Of a DNA stretch of 64,000 nt, positions 35,927-46,506 are shown piece by piece. Each line of letters starts with the position of its first letter. Positions within the stretch are counted from its first letter, which is position 1. A model generated the notes under the pieces. The model had not been told where the DNA came from and did not search any database. It saw only the letters and a program-made list of their open reading frames with translations. The position numbers and the translations under genes were made by a program. Source of the DNA: Hyposmocoma kahamanoa (Eukaryota > Arthropoda > Insecta > Lepidoptera > Cosmopterigidae). The stretch spans positions 3,040,561 to 3,104,560 of the forward strand of contig NW_020653337.1 of the NCBI RefSeq assembly GCF_003589595.1, in the 5' to 3' direction.

Positions 35927-35991
35927 GACGCAAACCCTCACCAATGAGACATAAAGGGTCGCTTTATGTCTCATTGGTGAGGGTTTGCGTC
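35927..35991. repeat. Perfect 30-bp hairpin
   Basis: The arm GACGCAAACCCTCACCAATG plus ten more bases (35,927-35,956) is repeated exactly as its reverse complement at 35,962-35,991, with a 5-base loop GGTCG. No mismatches in 30 bp. Confidence 0.92.
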
Positions 35992-36227
35992 CAATGCGGT
36001 TGGAACTTCACACGTTTTCTAAGAGTGGTAAATCTTCTTTCGACGTGGAGGTTTTAATGACAATAGTTTCCTACACCGTTAGCGACAGATATGGATACAA
36101 AGGATTCACTCTATGTGAATGGTGGTTGATAACTGTAGCACCTCAGTAAACCGTATCTTATCATAAGAGTCAATATATTGTGTATATTTACCTTACAGCA
36201 TTACATTTTGAGTTCTTAGGTTCAGCC

Positions 36228-36350
36228 GGTCCCATGGTCACGGTTCGAGACAACCGTGACCATGGAACCTGCAAAGTGCTCGAAACGTTGATTTCTTTGA
36301 AAAATCAAATATACGCGATTTAAATCCGGAAAAATAGTTTCATTTCCTAT
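36228..36350 (+). repeat. GAAACGTTGG palindromic repeat (family P), copy 2
   Basis: Starts with an inverted repeat GGTCCCATGGTCACGGTT / AACCGTGACCATGGAACC (one mismatch, 6-base loop). It continues CTCGAAACGTTGATTTC, ATCAAATATACGCGATTTAA and TCCGGAAAAATAG. Same order as 20,519-20,627. Confidence 0.65.
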
Positions 36351-37325
36351 TCACACTACTGTTTATTAAATATAAAAAGAGAAATGTTTAGATATCCAAA
36401 TGGGAAACATTGTCAGTCTCCTGAGCATTTTCTTTCATCTTTGCAGAATCTTTTTTTACCTTCTTCTATGTTAAACATATGCAGTATTTTATTTATTTCA
36501 TTTAATGCCATGCGAAACATTCAAATTCATTCGAAATGTTAACTGTGCCTAATAAATAATAAACTGAAGCAATAAATGCGTTACGAGTACAATTTATTAA
36601 AAGAAACAGATGCTTTCATAATATTGATGAACTGTCAACTTTTACAATTTGTATATTGAACCGTATTATCACTATTGGTGTAGAGTTGAATTTAAACCTT
36701 AAGTTTATAGGGAGACGCGACCGTTCACCGCGACGCAAGTTCGAATGAACCAATCTATTTAGCTGACTCTGTATACTAAACCCAGCACTAGTGTCTACAG
36801 GGTGTTGGTGTTATCAGTAGCTCGCAGCCGTCCTGTTGTCGCGTTTTATTTCACACACAAACCTCGGTTTAAACTGGACCGTTTTCAAAGGCTAAACTTT
36901 CGAATCTAAGTCCATTGTATAAATCTTTAATTTCAGTGGGCTCGTTTTGTTCATAACTAGACCTGGATGACGCCACAACTCGATTATAACTAACGGTTGT
37001 TTTTTAATAAATGTTATGTATAAAAGTCGACGTTATAAACCTCACAACGCACAGTTTTACCTATTTAAAAGAAATATACTACAATGTAACATTTTTTACA
37101 CAACAAGTAACTAGATTTGATTCATCGTAATGGGCTTAGTCTTGCCCATGATCAACAGTAGGTTCTGGCGTCCATTACAATAGTCATGAAGGTTACTTAA
37201 AATTTTAATTTAAAACTAATTATTTTATGTCAACATAAAAAACGACAAATTCGTGGGAAACGAGAATAAAGAGCATGATGTGCGGTGTTGAGGAATTGTA
37301 GAAAATTTATAATTTTGACGCGATG
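36351..37325. other. No recognised feature
   Basis: TTTCTTTCATCTTTGCAG at about 36,430-36,447 looks like a good splice acceptor. The sequence after it is AT-rich, and a 31-codon open phase ends just before AATAAATAATAAA; I do not call an exon on that. Confidence 0.35.
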
Positions 37326-37327
37326 TT

Positions 37328-37430
37328 AGCGGTCACAGCTCAGTGGGAGGACGAGTTCTCAATTGCGAGATTCGACGGTTCGCATCGTTGTGGCGGCATG
37401 TATCTATTAAATTTCTAAGTTATGTACACT
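37328..37430 (+). repeat. tRNA-like SINE relic
   Basis: CACAGCTCAGTGGGAGGACG resembles an A-box arm, and GACGGTTCGCATCGT a damaged B box about 35 bp later. It is followed by TGTATCTATTAAATTTCTAA, a phrase I associate with another lepidopteran SINE tail (from memory). Confidence 0.4.
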
Positions 37431-38060
37431 TGTAAATGATTGGCAGCAATGCGAAAATGGTTCACAATTCTTAAAAAACCTGTAAACGTGTGTTTAACTC
37501 AACCCGCATTGGGCAGCGTGTTGGATTATGACCTGACATATATTCATCTAAATTTTCTAGCTATATACCACGGTCTAACTATATGATTGACACACTGTGC
37601 TGTCACTTGATACCTTACAACTTACTTTAGTGTAATCCCAACTCAAAATTAGTGTAAACTCAGAGTAATCACTAACATCACTCCAAGCACAATCTGTTAA
37701 TACCTGCATTAAATATCTCGGGACTCATCCGACGATTTGGTCCGTTGTTATCTCAGAAAGCACTCTCGGTTATCAGCGCGGACGCGATCTGGCGTTATTA
37801 GGCTGTTTTCATGTCTGTCCGAAGCGATATGCCAGTAGGTACGTGGTTTTGTAAATGAGTGTCTAAACTGTATGGTTAAATAAAACTAGCTGTTTACGTT
37901 TACAATTGTGTTTCTAAGGTAGAAGTTACTGAGTTGTTCATTTGAAGATAATTGGTTTTTCTGTCTGTTATAGTACTGGCACGCTATGATGGCCGTTTTA
38001 ACGTTTGTCCGCTCATCAAGTTTCGTGTTAATTCATAACTACGTTGAAGGAGCGAATTGA
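37431..38060. other. No recognised feature
   Basis: Nothing supported. Confidence 0.4.
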
Positions 38061-38720
38061 TGCACAATGTTGTCAATAGTGACATGCAGTAAAATTTATG
38101 GATGTATAATATTACGACACAATTCGGCATTTGTTTTTCGAATTTTTTTAAAATGGAATCTAAGACTCAACTCAGACTGGCGCAGAGTCGAAATAAAAAA
38201 TGGCGTAAAACCATTTTTGATCACAAATTATTATCAAGCACTCCTAGAAACCTACACATGCCAATTTTCAAAGGGATCAGAGCATTTTTTTTTCTGCCGC
38301 CAACGAACGCTTCTACGGCTTTCTATTTCTTCTATTCTACTTCTAGAGGCGTCCACATGCCAATTTTTAGCCGAGTCAGAGACCCGTTTCGTCAGCCACT
38401 TTTGTCAAAAAAAACGCTTATATGACAGCCATATTAAAAAATGGCGAAAAGAAACTTTTGAAAAAGAAACTTTTTATTTCAGCCGGATCGAAGCAAGTTT
38501 TTCTTCAGCCGCCATTTTGAATTCGGCATCTTGTTTTTTTTAACCCAGGCAGTTGACCACTATTAATCTCTATGACATTCCTTCGAGCACCTCCTACCTA
38601 TCTCTAATAGTTTCCGTGATAGGAGACTTTGAAATTTGTATGGCGGCCATCTTATTTATTTGAATTTCGAACAATTTTTACTTCCAGCGGAAATTGACCA
38701 GGGTGTACCTCATAAAAGTG
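38060..38720. repeat. Unassigned repeat-like block with a duplicated phrase
   Basis: CACATGCCAATTTTC/T occurs twice about 100 bp apart (about 38,256 and 38,353), each preceded by CTTCTAGA- or CTCCTAGA-like sequence. AAAAATGGCG motifs occur three times and GCCGCCATTTTGAATTCGG once. A 158-codon plus-strand ORF (38,067-38,543) and a 107-codon one overlap in different frames. Neither looks like a conserved protein, so I read the block as an old TE. Confidence 0.4.
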
Positions 38721-38954
38721 TACAAATATTCCCTCCATATATTATAGTTTTTGCAGGCCGTTGATCACTCTTTCATATTTTCCACATTTAGGTCTTCTCA
38801 TATTTGATTCGTTGCTTTGGGATCTATCCGCGTACAACGGTATAAATATCTTTTTTCCACCATATCGGGAAGTATGCGTTCGATTTATATCAGTTAGTAA
38901 GAACTTGTACTTTATATATGTATATAATAATATTTTTCTCTATAATGAAATTAC

Positions 38955-39226
38955 TTTTTTTTTATGATACCAAAGGCCGGGACAAACAAGTCGTGCGCCT
39001 GGTGGTAAGCGATACGCCTGTCCATAACAGTTGCAGTGCCGCTCACTGTTTTGAATTGCAAAGATCTGAGGAGCGCTACCCCGCGCCCGTCACCCTGAAA
39101 CATGACAACTCCCATGTGCTTTTAATTTCACCAGTACCCTTACCCTTCAAAACCGGAACGCTGCAATGCTCGCATTACAGCCTGGCGACAGAAATTGGTA
39201 AGGTTCACAAGGAGCTTTACTGCTAA
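38955..39226 (-). mobile_element. Family G dispersed repeat
   Basis: Minus-strand copy with T-rich lead, GGACAAACAAGTCGTGCGCC, the hairpin arms GCAATGCTCGCATTACAG and the terminal CACAAGGAGCTTTACTGC. The AGTACTTCCCTGGACGAAC part is deleted. Confidence 0.82.
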
Positions 39227-40225
39227 ACTATTGTTCAATCGTAAACGTATGCTTACTTTTAACGCTCGCGTACGTCATATTAAAGTTCTCGGATATCGAA
39301 AGGACATCGGGTCGATTAGTGTAAAAACAAGCTTTATCTCTGAAAGCACTTCCATTTATCTATGCGCGTGCGATCTCATGCATTACGTTCAGATTTCTCG
39401 GTCGGTGTTAGTGTGATACCTGCCTTAAGATGTGACGTGTCACATTTTTCCTTGATGTAACTTTGTTGAAATGCTGGTCTCTATCGTTTTGAACTTACCT
39501 GTAATAAAGATTAATAATTGATTAACAAAAATTATGTTTAAAATATTGAACTATATGTCGATTTTATTTTGTCAAATCGATGCTTTACTTTCTCAATGTT
39601 GTATTTTATATAGAGTGAATATTTTGGAGATGGTAAAATTTTCTTTTTATTTTAAATTACTTATCAAGGGTGTTAATTTTGACGCATTACTTTAAGAATA
39701 GATAAAAGCCAGTGTGTGAATGTGAAGGAAATGTAATGTGAAATCCTGCAAATTTGAATATACAATCTATTTTTTGCATTTCAGAAACTTTGTGCTTTAA
39801 AATACGTGTTTGAGAAAGTAAGGCGAAATACAATCTGATTGCTAGAAACAATTTCCCAGCATTTAAGATCTTTGTTATGGGATTTATTTCTAAAAACTTC
39901 AAACAGAATAATTACTATATATATTATGTTTTTAAACTGTAACATTAATGTAAAAATAACGCTGCTATAGTCAAATCAAAATAAAGACCTTAGACCGTAA
40001 TTTTAAAATTATAAAACTAACAGACGTTCTACGTGCGGCCAATACGAATGCAGAACATATACCATACTGTACCTAATGAGTTGTAACATTAACAACCTAG
40101 TAATGGTGCTACGACCAAATCGAATAAATAACATAATAACGTTTTAAAATGAAACTAACTAGTCATAATATTCAACAAAAATCAATGCCAATTTACTATT
40201 TGATAGTAATTCCACGACCTTGAAT
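39227..40225. other. No recognised feature
   Basis: AT-rich; the minus strand at about 39,500 reads TTTATTACAG then GTAAGTTC, a splice-like motif without a coding partner. Confidence 0.35.
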
Positions 40226-40229
40226 TGCC

Positions 40230-40432
40230 ACTGTGCACCAGGATTCACACAAGGCGTTTCGTTTCGAATTCCCTGCCTGCGGACTTGTTCCCCGAGCGCT
40301 ATAACTTGGACCTTTTTAAGGCGAGAGTGAATAGGCATTATTTAGATGTGCATGTTACGTGGTCGACCTCATCGTCACTTTTCGTCAGGTGAGCTGGAGG
40401 TCAAATGCGCACTTATTTTTCTATAAAAAAAC
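40230..40432 (+). pseudogene. Non-LTR retrotransposon ORF2 C-terminus and 3' UTR
   Basis: Open frame reads SNSLPADLFPERYNLDLF then KARVNRHYL (about 40,264-40,350): the terminal signature of a Jockey-type LINE ORF2. The 3' UTR GTCGACCTCATCGTCAC through GGAGGTCAAATGCGCACTTA ends in an A-rich run at 40,424-40,431. The same 3' UTR occurs antisense at 22.17-22.26 kb. Strongly 5'-truncated. Confidence 0.85.
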
Positions 40433-40689
40433 ACCCTGGATTTTATTAATCCTGTGTAGTTACTAAAGAAATATTAGGTGCTGCTACTTATCCCGGCAAG
40501 TTCTTTTCAGACAGATACCGTAGTCGTCAACTCTTTATACATCCCATGTGCATGTGCATGTGCTTTATACTGTCCATGCAAATCGTAAACAATGAAATTT
40601 CGCCAACGACTAAATCAAAAAATGTGCAAATAACGCATAATAGAAACCTTGTACCGACTGATAAAATTCCAATTGTTTCAATTATTACT

Positions 40690-42430
40690 TCCTTACAATT
40701 ACTTCAAAATTAGATTTACATAGTAATTGTGTGAAATGTCTGTCATTCCTTAGAAAGTGTGTAGGTGAGTGGGATGTTCCCCAGTTCAACCTTCCAACTG
40801 TGACTTGTGACGTATTGGAGAGGGTGGTGAAGGGAATGTTGCATTCATCAAAAACACTGGACATATACGATATTTCCATAAGTATATTAATGTCTGTCTG
40901 GCCAGTAATAGGGGACATACTCGTAACCCTTATAAACGAAATGTTTACCGAAGGTATATATCCTAACATTTAAAAAAATACCCGTATATGTCTGGTATTC
41001 AAGGGGAAAGGGGATAAGACCCAGGTTGAGAGCCACAGGCATAACACAATAGTTCCAAACATATAAAAAATGATGGAATCCATTATATCTACAAGCATTA
41101 TAGAACATTTAGAAACAAACGACTTATTATCCGACAGACAATTTGCTTATAGGAAAGGTATGTAAGTCCATCACAGCTGCCGCGCAAAGTGTAGCGGATT
41201 CTATCATTACCAGCATTGATGATGGGTATAAAACAGCAGGGATTTTTTGTGACCTAACAAAGGGGTTCGATGTAATTGGGAATGAATTACTGTCACCGGA
41301 GTTGCCCAGGATTTATTAAAATCTTTCTTAACAAACAGAAGGCAAACAGTTCAAGTCTGCATGGACAGCAAAAAAACCAACTCCGCTGCTGGTGATATCA
41401 GCATCGGTATCCCTCAAGGATCTGCCTTGGGTAATACGTTGTTCCTGACGTTCACCAACGATCTTGCGCACTATATATCGGAGGGCTTGGTGGTTCTGTT
41501 TGCAGATGACACTACTATTATAGTGTGTGCTAAAGGCTAAAGGCTTCACAGGATTGGAAGAAAAAATAACATACACGTACAGTCAGCTTTGTGAATGGTT
41601 TTCTGCAAATGGGCTTATTCTAAACACGTCTAAGTTGAACCTAGTGTTGTCACCTCTGCGGTTCCACTTTGCAACTTGCACTATAGATTCAATCTTAAGC
41701 TGGAAAGCCCATATTCAGTCTTTGTGCGAGAAACTTGGAGATGCTACGTACGCACTGCGGAAACTGCGTCCCCTTGTGTCCACTGCGGTGTTGAGGCAAA
41801 CGTACTTTGCATACTTCCACTCATTGATGTCCTATGGTATTACAATGTGGGTCAATTCAACTGAGTCCAAAAGGGAATTTGTTTTCCAGAAACTCGCACT
41901 ACGAACAATAGTGGGTATAAAAGATAATCAGTCCTGTAGAAGCCTTTTTCGAAAGCACCACGTGATGACAACGTGTTCACAGTACATTCACGATGTAATT
42001 GTTTTTGTACGTAAAAACATACATATTTACGAGTGATGCACGGGCGGAGGCCGACTGTTACGTAATATAGGAATACTGAAACCCGTTGCTCATCGAGTCC
42101 AAAAAGTGTTACAAATGACGAAATGTTTTGTTCCCCACTGAAAGACCTTTTATTGGATAATGAATTCTACAGTGTAGAGGAATTTCTTTTAAAGAAATTG
42201 TAATTATAATTTTAATTTTGGACGTTTGTGTTTTGAAAATATATAAATTTTTATTTGCATTTTCGTAGTTCGTATTTTTCTTTATTTCTCTTTCAATTAT
42301 TTTATTTTATATTAACATTCAAATTATTATTTACCTTAATGACGATCATGTTATCTCTTGACATTATATATCGAATTGTGATATTTTGAAATTGATAATA
42401 TGAAATAAATGATTCTATTCTATTCTATTC
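40690..42430 (+). pseudogene. Non-LTR retrotransposon ORF2 (reverse transcriptase), 5'-truncated and frameshifted
   Basis: About 1.5 kb of RT-coding sequence in at least three frames. Early region: DIYDISISILMSVWPVIGD (about 40,865). Palm motif with TKGFDV (about 41,255-41,275, the first catalytic Asp region). PQGSALG (41,412 on). Catalytic FADDT (41,499 on). Then, after a frameshift near 41,525-41,540, the thumb in a 169-codon stretch (41,527-42,036, its ATG being incidental). The C terminus ends EFYSVEEFLLKK near 42,202. The 3' UTR ends at AAATAAATG and a (TTCTA)n tail, 42,409-42,430. Clade Jockey/CR1-like by motif pattern. Upstream endonuclease is absent. Stops and frameshifts make it dead. 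It sits in the intron just upstream of the exon at 42,454. Confidence 0.93.
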
Positions 42431-42453
42431 ATGGGTCTTCTTTAATATTTCAG

Positions 42454-42657
42454 ACCGTTTTCAAGGATTTTGAACCGTCTTCGACGTGCAGGTTTTTGAA
42501 CACGATGTTTTCGTCACCGTTAGCTAAGGCATTATTACTTCTTAACTTGGCAAGGGAACGTAACTTAGAAGTTAAACTCATCTGTCAGACTCAAACCTTG
42601 GATCGTTTTCTGTCTGGGGTATCATCGCTCTTTACAGATTCCTTGTCACTAGTGAAA
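42454..42657 (+). CDS. Internal coding exon of an unidentified host gene
   Basis: 68 complete codons, phase 0 at both ends, between a good acceptor (TCTTCTTTAATATTTCAG, ending 42,453) and a consensus donor (AAA then GTAAGT, 42,658-42,663). The peptide is protein-like, with leucine-rich helical character: it opens TVFKDFEPSSTCRFLNTMF, has KALLLLNLARERNLEVKLIC in the middle and ends with TDSLSLVK. I do not recognise the family, and no signal peptide or catalytic motif is visible. A LINE tail ends 24 bp upstream of the exon and a GC-rich inverted-end element begins about 35 bp downstream, so it sits in a TE-filled intron landscape. If the donor is unused, the frame runs only four more codons to a stop at 42,667-42,669. 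No further exon of this gene is certain in the window. Confidence 0.55.
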
Positions 42658-42691
42658 GTAAGTAAATAATATATTGAGCCATTATCGCAAT

Positions 42692-42929
42692 CTAAAGCGT
42701 GAAACAGAGAGCGGGTGCGGGTCGGGTGTGGGGCGGGCACGAGTCGGGTGCGGGGCGGCCGCGAGTCGGGTGCAGGTCGAGTGCGGGTCGTGGGCGGGTC
42801 GGCCGCGGGTCGGTCGTGGTTCGCGTCGGGACCGCAGCGGATCTAATTCCGTGTATTTATATGGACGACAATACACCGAGCTCGGGCGCGAGACGGGCGG
42901 ACCTGCTCTTTGTGTGTTTCACGGTTTAG
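42692..42929. mobile_element. Inverted-end element with a GC-rich tandem core
   Basis: Ends CTAAAGCGTGAAACAGAGAG (left) and, inverted, AACACACAAAGAGCAGGT preceded by the same CGTGA (right) pair over about 25 bp. The core (42,711-42,845) is a degenerate array of GCGGGTCGGGTGC-like units, extremely GC-rich in an AT-rich window. ORFs on both strands through it are composition artefacts. No TSD seen. Confidence 0.7.
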
Positions 42930-43317
42930 TGTAACCGACATAAAAATTTTACAGGCGAGTGCTTTTTTAAATATTTCTACATATAAATGTGACACTTAAT
43001 TGAATTTTAATCTATAATAATGAATTTCGTAATAGATTATATTTAAATTTAATATATCTATTTTTTTTTAATGGGATGTTAAGCCTATTTTGGCGATTAC
43101 AATATTTTTGTCATCTCCATTTAAATGTTTCTGAGGTTTTCAGCCGTTAAAACTGACACTTGCGATTAAAAATATGCAACAAAGTGCGTCGAACACGTCT
43201 TTTTCCAATTTGTTTATAGTAAACGGCGAAATTGTGATGTACAATGTCGGTTGCGATAACAAGTGGGGTAGCTTACGTTAAGATTTTTTTAATATTGATT
43301 GTGTCGGTTACACTAAA
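42925..43317. repeat. Pair of perfect 16-bp inverted repeats around 390 bp
   Basis: TTTAGTGTAACCGACA (42,925-42,940) and its exact reverse complement (43,302-43,317) bound an AT-rich non-coding interior. The left copy overlaps the right end of the GC-rich element by 5 bp. Could be a separate TIR element or outer ends of a compound one. Confidence 0.65.
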
Positions 43318-43406
43318 ATATAAAAAGAAACAGTTGAGTTTGATGTTGTTTTTGCGGGATATGTCGACGCGTCTTTGTCTGTTATAGTTTAAAATATCAT
43401 TTGCAG

Positions 43407-43481
43407 GTAAAAATGTCGCTAACGATAAGTCGGCGGTCATGCCTCGATATATCCAAAAATATCTTTGGAATTATCACATGA
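43407..43481 (+). CDS. Candidate terminal exon (tentative)
   Basis: TTTAAAATATCATTTGCAG (ending 43,406) is a plausible acceptor. In phase 0, matching the exon at 42,454-42,657, 24 codons follow (VKMSLTISRRSCLDISKNIF then GIIT) before TGA. AAATAAA occurs at about 43,738. This would end the unidentified gene's ORF, but chance is a serious alternative: the peptide is short and unremarkable. Confidence 0.22.
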   Translation, partial: VKMSLTISRRSCLDISKNIFGIIT

Positions 43482-44260
43482 AAAATCGTACTAGTGACCA
43501 TAACGGCAAAGTGATACATTCGTCTTCATATCCGAATGTATTAAGCTTATCCCGAGATAAGGAAAATTAATGTACTTTATAGTCCATCGTGGTAGATAAT
43601 ACGTTAAGTGGCTGCTAGAGTATTGTAATTTATGAAATAGATCCATTTTTTTCTTACACTAAGTTCAATTTATATACTTTATCATCACACTTGCTCGTAA
43701 ATAGTATAATTGCATGGTGGCTTGACTATAATGTCCTAAATAAAACTGTCGGGCGTTTTTTTTCCCATTACAGCCAATGTCGTTACGCGTTCATCGTGGC
43801 TGAACTAAAAAACTGAAATTTGATGGTAAAAAAATACAAAACTCTAGTTATTAAAGCCTTCGGTTTCGGGCATTTAATACACCTTCATTAGTAGTTTCTT
43901 ATTTTCCGTCCTTAATATACAAATTCTTCTCTCTATCTATAAAATCTCGCTCGTCTTCTATTCCTAATTTCCAATCATCCCTCTCTTTTGCAAATTCATT
44001 CCCTCTCACTCCCGCGTTAAGATACGTTCACCCATAGCCTAAATCATAATAATACATGCGTTCAGATCTAATAAACCCACTGGTATGTTTACACTTACTA
44101 ATTATCCCGATTATAGCGAGGTTGTATGAATATTCAACCGCCGTGTGTACCAGTAACCCCGTGATCACGACCAGTAAAATCTGGCCACGCCTGGATAATA
44201 AGTGGGTGAATTTGAAAGTTTTTGTGTCACTGTAGTTTTAAACCTTGTAAATGGATTTTT
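43482..44260. other. No recognised feature
   Basis: AT-rich. Possible 3' UTR or intron of the gene above; nothing else found. Confidence 0.35.
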
Positions 44261-44261
44261 T

Positions 44262-44505
44262 TATAATATCAAGTGACGCTACACACCTGCCCGTAACAGT
44301 TGCAGTGCCACTTAGAACATCAAATCGCAAAGATCTGAGGGGCACTTCCACTGCATCTGTCACCCTGAGACATAAGTTGACAAGTCCCATATGCCTGTAA
44401 CTTCACCAGCACCCTTACCTTACTTACTTGGCGGCATAAACAGGTAAGGTAACAGTACTTTCCTATCTTTACAAGAACTCTTTCACAATAAGCTTTACTG
44501 CTATT
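44262..44505 (-). mobile_element. Family G dispersed repeat
   Basis: Minus-strand copy beginning TTTTTATAATATCAAGTGAC on plus, with an internal deletion after GTGAC and loss of the hairpin region. Terminal AATAAGCTTTACTGCTATT retained. Confidence 0.8.
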
Positions 44506-45220
44506 AAAGAATATTTGACAAAAGCGTATACCATATTATATCACGTTAATTCTAAGTCTGTAGTCGTCAAAATTTTTCGTTTACAACGGAATAATTGGAA
44601 TACGTTTAAGGGTTGTTTGTTATCAGAAACAGACTTGGATTTGATAAATAAAAATCTGAATCATACATACCCTTCTAGACATGTTCGCTTCAGTGTTTTT
44701 TTTTTGTTGTATTGCACGTGAGTAAAGTAATATTTATTTTGAATATAGAATTCTATTGAAAATCGTTCAGCTACTAAAATTACTTTAGCTCGTCAATTTT
44801 ATTATGTTTGCAATAACAAACAATTCTTTAAAGGGTAGTATTGTTCAACTAAATACCAATTCAGCGTACAGAGTATTAGAAACAATTCATCAATCTTCAA
44901 AACATAATACAAAACCTCACAAAACCGTGAACCTAACTATCCGACAACACAATCTAAACTTTCTAATAAAGCTAAGCAGCAAACTCTAAGTCTTGCAATA
45001 CAGCCGTTATCGCACGTACTGAGAGTCGTACGAATGTCGTAACGGTGTCGTAGAGGCGTCGTGCGGGCCTTGTACGACCAGTGAGACGTTCGCGCGAACA
45101 CAAACTAACATAACAGTTTAATTATAAGTGCATTTAAAGCGTATTAGTTGCAATGGCAGAATGGGGCTTTTGTGGTACAATTCAAGTGCTGTAGTCGACT
45201 AAAACGATATAAATAGAATG
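44506..45220. other. No recognised gene
   Basis: Two plus-strand ORFs (44,515-44,721 and 44,804-44,989) have no domain or splice signals. At 45,005-45,085 there is a run of GTCGTA/CGTCGTGC-like CpG motifs. Confidence 0.35.
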
Positions 45221-45270
45221 AAATTACAGGCATATGGGACTTGTCAATCTGTCTCAGGGTGACGATGACG
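45221..45270 (+). repeat. Family G middle fragment
   Basis: TGAAATTACAGGCATATGGG and ACTTGTCAATCTGTCTCAGG of family G only. Confidence 0.6.
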
Positions 45271-46054
45271 GGCGTTCCCAAATATGTATATGATTAAAAA
45301 GAAAGAAAAGTGTCCTTCGATTAGCTCGACTACTACTTATTTTTCAATACAATGACTTGGTTTCAAATTAGGGACATCCCTGTATTATGACCACCAGAGT
45401 AAGGGAATTATCTTCGAAACACCTAGATTAGAACCAATTTATAACAGTTGATTTCCCAAATTGGCCGAACCCGGAACTTTAAGGAAGTTGCATTGTCCTA
45501 AGAAATTCAAATGTAAATTGTCGCCTCCAGCCATTGGACACACTGGTCACAAAGATAAATGTCGCGTACAGCCTTCATGAATGACCAGCAGACTGACTGG
45601 CCACAAAGATAAACTATACAAGAGTCAAGACGCGAGCAGATTAAGAAAAAGCAATTTAGAACTATGCACATGCATTAGTTACTTTCTTACTCAATAGTCT
45701 ATATGTTATAGTTTGAGGCTAGGTAAGTATAATGTATTAGTGTATTTAGTGTTGAACTGGAGACCTCAGATCAAGTAAGATCCAAAGGAATACCGTAAAC
45801 TAGATAGATATAGTTGCCCAAGATGAAGAGAGATGAAGGTATACGTCAAAGGGCATTAGAGTTTTGGCTAAGGGATGTCAGGTACCGACGTTTCCGAGGC
45901 CAATTACCGGACACCCGTTTTGCGTCACACGTAGCAGACAATACGTGTACATAATTAATTATGTTTTCTTAAATTATTATTTATGTTTGTTTATAATATA
46001 TATATATTTATGGGTCTTTGTAACCTGAGTATAAATAAATTAAAAAAAATTAGA
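45271..46054. other. No recognised feature
   Basis: The phrase CATTAGAGTTTTGGC occurs at about 45,852 and again at about 46,280, so part of this stretch belongs to an unassigned repeat. Confidence 0.35.
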
Positions 46055-46240
46055 CGTAGTACAAACAATTGCTAAACTTAAGTGTCGCGGAAACGCACTG
46101 GGTAGTCGGTCTACCTCGTGGGCATACAAACTATAAGGTAGACCAACGACCTGGTAAAACGGAATTCCGTTGGATGCGAGCAGATCAAGACTGGTCGTTT
46201 TGTGGTGATGATCAAGTAGGTCTTTCTGTTAAAGTGATAT
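46055..46240 (+). pseudogene. RTE-type LINE ORF2 C-terminal fragment (frameshifted)
   Basis: Two frames together show GRPTTW followed by FRWMRADQDWSFCGD. This fits the GRPPTRW ... RWMR.A.DR..W pattern near the C terminus of RTE-clade LINE ORF2 (family knowledge). The 89-codon ORF at 46,069-46,338 is the frame carrying the second half. Assignment by pattern only. Confidence 0.5.
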
Positions 46241-46445
46241 CAAAATGCTTGCAAATATATGCAGGCCTACATCAAAGAACATTAGAGTTTTGGCCGAACG
46301 AAGGGTGTCAGGAAGTATGTCAACATCATTATTTGTAAACGTTTCCAAATAATAATGTTGACACAAATAATGGTTTTGAGTACTATCAATTTTAATGTTT
46401 GTAATTTTTTTTGTAAAATGCTCCACCAGTTTTTATTTTGATTTT

Positions 46446-46506
46446 TATTGATATAAAGGTCGAACAAACACAACGAAATATTCCTTTGATGTGACTGGAT
46501 TCGAAA
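46446..46506 (-). repeat. Composite tRNA-like element fragment
   Basis: GATATAAAGGTCGAACAAAC through TGACTGGATTCGAA: the inverted terminus and B box of the composite element, strongly diverged. Confidence 0.5.

Noticed and set aside
36446..36545. A terminal exon after TTTCTTTCATCTTTGCAG.
   Set aside because: The acceptor is good but the downstream peptide is AT-driven and 31 codons long, with no upstream partner exon.
41527..42036. An intact 169-codon gene.
   Set aside because: It is the thumb region of a frameshifted LINE ORF2; the ATG is inside the RT domain and the upstream motifs lie in other frames.
42674..42934. 86- and 76-codon ORFs rich in Gly/Arg (and a Pro/Arg-rich one on minus).
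   Set aside because: Produced by the GC-rich tandem array; open in several frames on both strands.
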